A DNA stretch of 64,000 bases, from the NCBI GenBank assembly GCA_050084515.1, contig CM114273.1, positions 40,424,001 to 40,488,000 on the forward strand, in the 5' to 3' direction. Both the position numbers and the translations under genes were made by a program. The notes under the pieces are model-generated. The model ran no database searches. It saw nothing but the letters and a program-made list of their open reading frames with translations, and was not told the origin of the DNA. This stretch comes from Blasia pusilla. Lineage: Eukaryota; Marchantiophyta; Marchantiopsida; Blasiales. This document shows, piece after piece, positions 56,328 to 64,000 of this stretch (positions within the stretch are counted from its first letter, which is position 1; the number at the start of each line of letters is the position of its first letter).

Positions 56328-59300
56328 CTATGGCTTGTCTGTCTGCATGACCTCCTTCATCAACTTCAAAGTCAAATCTTTTGGTAGACCCATCACACTG
56401 TCCAGAGATCCCACCTGTAAAACAGATGTATTTCAGAGGACTGGCATACAGACCCATTCACTTACCCTGTTTGCTTTTGATCCTCAGCAAAAATCACAAT
56501 ACACGAATGAGTTCCAAAGCTGACGCACTTAATATCAATTTGACTATCAGAAATAAAAGTTGGACATGTCCTGCACGGTATACTGACCATTGCATTCACC
56601 AAAGGGGAAACCAGGGGATGTTCGACAAGGAGACCACCAGCTGACCAGAAAACAGAACCTTCTTCGATCTACAGAATTGACAGTAGCAAAGTTAGATGGT
56701 TCTGAGATGTGAAGGTAGGTGGACTGGTGACAAAATCAGTCACAAGAATACACGCAAGAAGACTATACTGTTATCCCACCATTCTTGAGTGACAAAATCA
56801 ATATGCTTATAAGAAATCTATAATGTTGAAAGGGACTAACCGCTCAACAGAAAAAAGTGAACCCAGCATAAAATGGGGAAGAAATGAGTTCTTACCAGAG
56901 TAGTTATGACATGGTCTGGAATAGTATGAAAGTAGACCTACATGATGCCCAATTCCCACAAAGCACTCATCAAAATTGCCCAGAATACAATTGGAAATTG
57001 TAATGGAAATAACAAAATTGATATATATGTATATATACACATGAATATCTTTTGGATTCTACACTACTCCATCAAAATTGCTAATGAGGGAGAACCTAAG
57101 ACTAGATTGATTCCCAGTTCTCAAGCAAGTTGCATACTACGAGAGTCTGCTGATTGTTTGGGATTACCGCAAAATAGGCACAAATCACAACATGCAAGCA
57201 CCGCATGTAAAACATAAACACAAAATGATTCTGACAATTCACACTTCACAGTTTATGCCATGGGGAACTTTTAAGCTGAGATGAATCACCGACAGTAGGA
57301 TCCTAACAGTAAAACTAAACAACCTCCACAGTTTAAGACCACTTTAATGGATAACATATAGGGATAAAATTTGAGACCAATTCTTGTGGAGTTACTTGCA
57401 CCACAGCAATGCGAACTGAAGTTTGCTCTGGTTCCAAATCTCTATATAAAAGACATCCCAAATCAGTTGCCTGGTGATGTGAAGCAGGACTGTACCTCAG
57501 CTCGATCAACACCACCCTTGGCGATACCTGTCATCAAATGAGTGACAAGAACAGCTCCGACAGTGCTGGCTGGTGATCTTGAGTAGCCTGGTTGTAAGAC
57601 ATGACGAAAGTCAATCAAAGAGTGCAAGATTTGTACATGCTTTGAAGATTCTTCTAATATCTCACAATACGGTTTAGTGAAATGAGTGATTCAGTTATCA
57701 CATTTCCAAATCTTCAGCTAGAACCATTGGCTTCCCAGCCAAGGTGTCAACCAGTTTGCGCCTGACTTTTTAAACAGATATCATGGAAAGAGAAAGACAT
57801 CAGGAAGAAGAAAGACTTAAAGCATATCTCTCCTGTTCTGACAGCTACTTAGGGGTGCAGTGTATCCTTCATGCACCTTCGATGAAAAGACGTGCCTCCT
57901 CTGTAGTGCGTGGTTTCTCCCGTATGTTACCTTCATGTACCACCACCTACTCTCCGACTCATTCACTTACACCATACTATCAAACTCAGAGAAGTTCCTC
58001 CTTTAGTATGAATAACCATACAAACATTACACTAATATGTTCAAACCATGGGGTAATTGACATGTAAAAGCACCAGGTCTCTCCTGCTTGAGCCATGAAA
58101 TCAATATTTAAAGAATGTTTTGGATCGCCCTCTACCATTCCAACACTTTACTGACTGCTTGTGATATGATTCCAACCAATCCACTCAAGGGAATCCAGGT
58201 AGCTCTAAGATGATTCATACAGATACACAGGTTTTCACCAAATCCAGGTTACTCTGATTATGACAGAAAAGAGGTACCCGGATAGGATGATAAAAGTTCC
58301 ATATTAATTGATTTTGGCTTTAAAGATCCCAACTCCAGGACACCCTAAGCCAATTCGCAGTACAATGGCAGCCCAAATATCACTACCTTTTACAATGCCT
58401 CATATAAACTAGCAATCAATATATCAAGATGAGTTCCGTGCATGGATGGTGATATTGTTCATACTAGCATCTCGTTTTTGAAAGAGGTACCTGGTCTGCT
58501 GTTATGAGCAAAGTCGGTTGTGTGTCGAGGGAAGACCCATTTAGTTGAGATGCTCCTAGTTTCGCCATTATTGCCTGTGCCTGTTGAAAAATGGATATGA
58601 TTGTAAATGCAACAAATGAGCATCAATGGAGTCATGCAAACTTTGCTCTGGCTGTTGCAGGCACGGGAAATGGACTCAATGGCACAATAAGCCAGCTACC
58701 ACGTTTGGGAAGGGTTGAAGTCAACTTGCAAGCGTTTAGCATGTTGTCACCTAGTACCTTCTCAAAAAGTCGTCCTCGTTTCATGATTCTATGTTGTTGC
58801 TTAGCTATAGAAAGAAGGAAATCTAGTAGAAAATTTAAGTTAAAGCCCCATGTAGAAAGAAAATAAGCCACTAAAGGATATTCAAAGTACCAAAAATAAA
58901 CATCAAGATCTTGGACCAAAGTAGCTCATGCTAAGGGTACCTTAGCTTCTGCTAGGGCCATGACCAGCTCTTCAGGGTTCTCCCTTCTAATTGAGCTCTC
59001 ATCAATATCGGCAGTCTGCCTCACACAAGAACAGGACAATACCAAGTTAGAAAAGGGAGGGGAAAGAAGATGTTCATTGATTCGCTGCCTGTAACAAATT
59101 TTGATGATAAAATCTTAGACTTATCTGGCATTGACAGGCTTATGAATCCCTCATCCACACAGCATCCTATAATTCTTGTCTGCAAAAGAGCAGCTTGATT
59201 GATGGTAGCATTAATGCTCTCAAAGATCTCCAATATAATTATGATGCATTATGATGCATGACACAAATGATGACATTCTAAAAAACACCATTCCGTACCA

Positions 59301-59379
59301 GGACATCGAACTCAAAACCCATCCCCTTCAGGATATGCTGCCGGGCTTGTGATGACGAGCCGAGGATAATCTGCGACAT
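56328..59379 (-). CDS. Maf-like nucleotide pyrophosphatase, eight exons, frameshift in exon 1
   Basis: Exons on the minus strand are 59379-59298, 59015-58941, 58580-58491, 57946-57877, 57587-57496, 56937-56896, 56668-56588 and 56414-56328; introns are 173-558 bp with GT/AG ends and consistent phases. Joined it gives about 205 aa, typical for Maf proteins. Landmarks are MSQIILGSSSQAR, TADIDESSIRRENPEELVMA, LLITADQVVV (catalytic Asp), REKPRTTEEARLFIEGYS, GGVDRAEVYFHTIP, WSAGGLLVEHPLV and VGSLDSVMGLPKDL. Bacterial and eukaryotic Maf proteins hydrolyse non-canonical and some canonical nucleotides. Exon 1 contains CCCGGG where CCGGG would keep the frame between SSSQAR and HILKGMGFEFDVL, so one extra base disrupts it; a start at the internal ATG (MGFEFDVL) would skip the SSSxARR substrate loop. 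All other exons are intact. Either a sequencing error or a very recent lesion. Confidence 0.88.
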
Positions 59380-61015
59380 TCTTAAAGCTTCACAGTCAGC
59401 AAAGCAGAGTGACTCTTCATAGAACCTTTCACATCTTGATTATGACGAGAAAACCCTCTTGCCAATTAGTTTTGATCCCCAAGAAGAAAGGTTCATTAGG
59501 ATTCTTTCCATATCTTTCTTCCAGGATGCAGTTAAAACTCATCCCAGTTCCCTCAGTCCCCCAATTAAGCGTGCATTAAGAAGAATGCAGCTCTGGCTCA
59601 TTGAATGAAGCTGATAGCTTTACCTCAAGAAAAATAACCTCTTTACATCCGAAACTAGCTCTCCCTGATCTCTTCCAAGGTCCTGCCCTCACGGTTTCTG
59701 ATTTCATTGATAGCAAGAACCAAGTTCGTTCACTAAATTCTTACACACGTGTGTGTTAGCTGGAGAGCATCAGCTGGCACAGAGGACCTCGCCTTGGCTG
59801 GGCTCCGTCTTGTTCAAATCGTTGCACACTTTGCAAATCACATCCCAGGCCCCTATTGCATCCTCAGGGACAACAAAACACTTCTTTCTTTCCTTCCTTC
59901 ATTCCTTTCTCCCTTAGAAAAGGGCCTCGCAAGTGCAGTGGCTTTCAGTAGACTAGAAACCAGCTCATCAATTCCTAGCACCTCGATGACTTCAACTCAT
60001 GCTGGAGAATTGTTGCAGACTTCCTGACATTTCATGGACAGACCAGAACACCCACCGAAGCTGGAACTACTACGAAAAGCCGCGTTCATTACAGTATCAG
60101 CAAGAACCAAGTGACCAACTCCTCTCACATGCCCAAAATCCAGATCAAACCCTAAGCCCTGGACTCTTAAAAGGGCTTCTCCCACCCAACCATTTTAGGA
60201 TTCGACCCATCAATTCTCCCCTTGTTTCTTTCATAGTGAAAGCTTTTAACATCCGTCCATTAATGGACTGTATGTGGTTAAAGAAAAACGGGGGAAGATG
60301 GTAGCAATCACACTCTCATCTCTCATCAAGACAAGAGCGACCCCATTCTCTAGCCTACAGTACAACTGACCGACATCGCCATGACAGAAATCGAACTCAC
60401 AGCCTTCCAACTACCGCCCTCCTGTAACCCACTCCAGCCCCACATTAAAACCAATCTCTGGCCGTGAGCTACAACACCACTCTACTGCTCCCAATCTGTT
60501 GCAGAAGACCGAAGAATCGCCATTCTTCAGTCTCAGACAGTTTTCTCTAAGCGCCGTCCAGAAACACACCTTCACATGCGCCATCGAGTCCATTCTCGGC
60601 GAGCGACTTTGTGGGCAGAGCGCAAGTCGGCCTCTCACGATCACGATCCTTGAATCCAGAGTACGTAGGAATATAATCACATCTGCTCTGTGGATCACTC
60701 TCACAGGGGCAGACACCCCGAACTGATTTTCACTGAGGCCACGTCCTTTCAGGAGCCGGTGATTAAACAATCCCAAGACAGTAAGTTTTGAGATCGTTTT
60801 CTAGAGGGAAACAGTTTCTTCTTGTCCGGTTTGCACGTTATCAAGAAAAAAGTGTTTGCGAATCAATAAAGCTATCTCCAATAACAATATAAAGTTTTGA
60901 GATGCTTTCATTTTTATAACGGGCCAGAGAAAAGAAAAACAAGTGGATGAGAATTAAGAAGTGGGGTTTTGAGGGGGTTTTGAATATTGATTCCACTCTC
61001 TTACAATCCCATAGA
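59380..61015. other. Upstream region of the Maf-like gene
   Basis: 59380-60830 is more GC-balanced than the flanks and probably includes promoter and 5' UTR of the Maf-like gene. A TTCCTTCCTTCATTCC tract lies near 59890. A 121-codon minus-strand frame at 60411-60776 matches no family and is not called. From about 60830 the sequence is AT-rich. Confidence 0.35.
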
Positions 61016-61059
61016 ATGAACTTGTGAATAGTATGAACTTGTGAATAGTATGAACTTGT
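61016..61059. repeat. 17-bp tandem repeat, about 2.5 copies
   Basis: ATGAACTTGTGAATAGT occurs twice in a row and a third time partially (ATGAACTTGT). Confidence 0.9.
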
Positions 61060-61940
61060 CCACTATTTATTAATACTAGTTCCGATGGGGATTTTTTTTT
61101 CATGTCTTGAGTCTTTAATCTTCTTAATTTAACTACTCTTGAAATATTTGAAAGACTGTGCTTGCTCACGAGAAAGATTTTTTTATGATGTAGAAATATT
61201 TTTCATTTCAAAATGTCAATATAACTTTCATTTTTAAAAATCTTACAAGAGTAATAACACAAAAGTTTGAATAATACTTACTCTTCCCTTTCCACACTTC
61301 CCACCAAAATAACATCCATTGATTAAATATTAATTAATTTTAATGAATAAAATCATTTCAAATTCATTTTTTCCTTTCAAATTCATTTTGCTTTCCCAAA
61401 ATATCAAATGTAAATTAGCATGATTATTTATTTTAAATAATACTCCTCAATTAAAACTTAAATGATATCCCTTTCCCTAAATAACTTCATCCTTCAATAA
61501 AAGTTAAATAATATCTACTCCTTCTCCATTAAAATTTATTTTCCCTTCCTATCAAATATAAATTAAGGGACAACATTTTTTTTTTTGCTATTTTCTCTAA
61601 TTATCCCATGACTTTGTCTTATTTTACACCTAGGATATCCATTATAATATAACTTAATTAAATTATTATTAGTTAATTGATTAAATATTTTGTGATTCCA
61701 CTCAAATTCATTCACTTTACCCATCTAATGTGACTTCTTTACGTCTAATAAGACTCAAGGGACAAAATTCTACCATGATGCTCTTTTGTCTTATTATCCA
61801 TATAGGATCACCCATTATTATATAGATAGATAGATATTAGTATAATGCTTGGTGAGGGGAATTTTTTTCATCCCTTAAGTCTTTACTCCTCTTAATTTAA
61901 CTAATCCCTTAAATTTGGCACGTGTGAATAACATAAGAGA
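61060..61940. other. AT-rich repeat-derived DNA
   Basis: 61085-61145 and 61850-61915 share GGGGATTTTTTTT-CAT--CTT-AGTCTTTA--CTTCTTAATTTAACTA, a pair of dispersed copies about 770 bp apart. A TAGA microsatellite lies at about 61823-61835. No gene seen. Confidence 0.45.
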
Positions 61941-62068
61941 TTTGAATGGATGTCCACACTAGATGAGGGTTTCTATAAACCCATCCTCTCTTCATAATAT
62001 ATATTTTTGAATGGATGTCCACACTAGATGAGGGTTTCTATAAACCCATCCTCTCTTCATAATATAGA
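61941..62068 (-). repeat. 65-bp tandem duplication ending in a Helitron-like 5' terminus
   Basis: TTTGAATGGATGTCCACACT continues for 61 identical bases and recurs 65 bp later. On the minus strand the outer end reads TCTATATTATGAAGAG after an A (62069 complement), the Helitron 5' signature, followed by GAGGATGGGTTTATAG like the GAGGATGGGGTTAGAG of the mini-Helitrons. The duplication therefore repeats the Helitron 5' end. Confidence 0.7.
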
Positions 62069-62313
62069 TTCTCGACTTATTTGAAGGGTAATTTTTTAAT
62101 GGTTTTATGTTAAATTAGTTATGTATTTTTTACATTGCTAGTGTATTCAAACATTTATGTTTTGGTATCATTCTATTCCTTTATCTATTAGTGTATCGAT
62201 CGCACTCTAGACATAACCAATAATCATGTTGCCTTCAAATAAAATTGTTGCCCCATTTCCATGCTTCAGCCGAGGAGGTTTTGCAAATCAAGAAGCCCTC
62301 CTTTCTTAATAAG
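62069..62313. other. Short spacer, AT-rich
   Basis: No feature recognised before the solo LTR. Confidence 0.4.
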
Positions 62314-63311
62314 TGTCGCGACCCTCATGACCAAACGAGTGCCAAGCGGAACATCGGAACATTAGCGGGCTCACGCTAAGATGGTTTGCGCGTTGGAGTA
62401 GTCTCGAAGAGGAGACAAGAGACGAGACGCGAGCGAGGCTTCGCGTTTCAGATGTTGTGGTCGCGACCGAGAAACCTGGACCAAACGCGGAATGAGACTT
62501 GAAAGAAGTTGAGTCTAGAAAGTGGGTTGCCAAAAGGAAGAATCCGGATTTGGAACGCCACTAGCGTTTGAGAGTTTCCGACTGTATTTATAACCATAAC
62601 TTTTAGCACTAAGATGCGTTTGGATTAAATAATAGTGCGTTGGAAGGCTTATGGAAAGCCGGTTCAAACGCACTAAAGATCTCTGCAAACGCATGAGCAG
62701 CGGCTGAGAAACAACCCGGAAACGACTGTAATTGGAATCGGGTTGAGGGCCACAATTAAGGGCCCGACCCTCCTTTTCAAAATGGGGGTGGGGGTTATTG
62801 GAGAACCCCAGAAGTACTAGTAAGGGGGAAGGTCTCCGAGAGTGCTTGGAACCCGAACCCCACTTTGGGCACCGCGGGGCGGCTCAAGGGCATGGAACGG
62901 AACGCGAGTTTGGGGGTTGGGTTGGAAAACCTGCACCAAGTCTATTGAGGCGATTTTAGACATCCCTCTTGGATTTCACCCCGCGACTCAATTACTTGGG
63001 TCTCGGTTTGGAACTCACACGAGGTCCGTTGAACAGTAAGGATCGCTAGGCGCGCAAGTGCCGTTTCAGATCCCTAGACTAACCAGGAAGTCTGTTCCAA
63101 GTCTTGAAGGACTTGCCATGTTTTGGAAACTAGGAACTAAAGAAGGTTGAGCTTGATGAGACGCCGAGTTGGGAACTCAATGGGTTGGAACGCTAGTTGG
63201 CCCGGACCCGACTAACGAGAGTGTGTGTTTGGGTGCAGATCGGCGATGAGATCGTGTCCTACTGAACGTACGCTTCCGCAACACTAAAGATTGGCGTTCA
63301 AGGAGACTCGT
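62314..63311 (+). mobile_element. Solo LTR of the chromovirus family, inverted relative to the full-length copy
   Basis: It begins TGTCGCGACCCTCATGACC and runs collinearly with the reverse complement of the LTRs at 26772 and 33096, including CTAGCGTTTG, CAAACGCACTAAAG-like, GAACCCC, GTACGCTTCCGCAACA and CAAGGAGA. No internal gag-pol follows on either side, so it is a solo LTR formed by LTR recombination. The outer end is mutated (ACTCGTATAA instead of GGCGCACGACA). ATAAG before and ATAAA after may be a decayed target duplication. A TATTTATAA box is present at about 62585. Confidence 0.88.
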
Positions 63312-64000
63312 ATAAAAATGTTTCTTTGCTTCCGACATATTAAGTACAACCCTCTTGGAAATATCTCCTCCTTTGATAATGGACTATAGTTAAGTATTTT
63401 TGTGTTTGAGGTATGTTCTTAAGTTCTCCAGACAAGGCTCGTATATTTTTTACACAACTAGTTTTGCATGTATGTCCTTTCTTCCTCCTACCCTAGTCTT
63501 CCCTTTTTGAAGAAATGGAGAGTGTTAGAGTAAGGTGGATTTGTTCCTCCTCCCTTATCTCCTTCGCCTATTGAAATTTTATTATGTATCTCTCCTCCTA
63601 TTGCAATTAACTATTTTTTAAAGATTTTTTTTTTAGAAAGCCATCCCGTGTTGAAAATTTATCTCTTTTTCTCTTCCCCTCCACTATTGATTTTTTGAAA
63701 TATTCCTTAGAAATTTATTTATTTTTCCTTCATCTTGCCTATGGAAAAGTAAATCTTATCCCTCATTTATGTAGTAAAAGTAAAACATTTGAAACCTATA
63801 GAGTCTTGTGAAATCCTCCTTTGTTAAAAATGATAATTTTATCCATTATCTTTCTTTATATATTTTCTCTCTTCCGCCTCCTCGAAAGGAAATTAAACAT
63901 TTCTTGATGATTTACTAGTCAAGCCTAATGAAGTAGCATAAGAATAGGTTTAGAATTTATACACCTTTACCAAATTCATAATATTAAAATTTCGATTTTA
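63312..64000. other. Intergenic, AT-rich
   Basis: T- and CT-rich DNA without recognisable features to the window end. Confidence 0.4.

Noticed and set aside
60411-60776. 121-codon minus-strand frame upstream of the Maf-like gene
   Set aside because: No family features; composition fits a 5' UTR or promoter region, and the opposite strand is equally open.

Overview
The window is nuclear DNA of a land plant. The evidence is two plant multi-exon genes with GT-AG introns (a DUF620 gene and a Maf-like gene), plastid-derived fragments (trnR-ACG, rbcL, rpoC2) and a repeat load of plant type: CACTA, Ty3/gypsy chromovirus, small Helitrons and many microsatellites. A non-LTR element of the restriction-like-endonuclease type, a gypsy integrase with a C-terminal PHD finger, and an rbcL fragment reading FRMTPQP lean towards a lineage outside the flowering plants (lycophyte, fern, bryophyte or gymnosperm). 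That placement is inference.

Layout. 1-1042: decayed CACTA transposase fragment, then a fragment of a gypsy LTR. 1500-4378 (-): decayed R2-like non-LTR retrotransposon with zinc finger, RT and C-terminal PD-(D/E)xK-like endonuclease; its AT-repeat tail is at the left. 9363-11507 (-): complete three-exon DUF620 gene with CpG-rich upstream DNA. 13-26 kb: AT-rich DNA with mini-Helitrons, degenerate repeats, a compound plastid-derived insertion near 20.3-20.7 kb and a second, 5'-truncated copy of the non-LTR element near 24.8 kb. 26772-34128 (-): full-length young chromovirus with nearly identical LTRs, PBS, PPT and 5-bp target duplication, but a broken polyprotein. 34.5-44.7 kb: old gypsy remnants, namely a gag on + and a pol on -, the latter with a PHD finger and followed by tandem LTR-like units. 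44.7-56 kb: AT-rich DNA with tandem duplications, a terminal-inverted-repeat element carrying tRNA-like promoter boxes, a GC-rich degenerate minisatellite and two more mini-Helitrons. 56328-59379 (-): eight-exon Maf-like gene with one frameshift in exon 1. 62314-63311: inverted solo LTR of the 26.8-kb family.

Only two host genes are supported. The DUF620 gene encodes a plant-specific protein of unknown function; the Maf-like gene would encode a nucleotide pyrophosphatase. They are about 45 kb apart and nothing suggests a shared function. The rest is a record of transposition and decay. Particularly informative are the gypsy pol at 40.2-43.3 kb, which keeps one frame for 3 kb with only in-frame stops (mostly TAG), and the young chromovirus, whose LTRs are far better preserved than its coding region.
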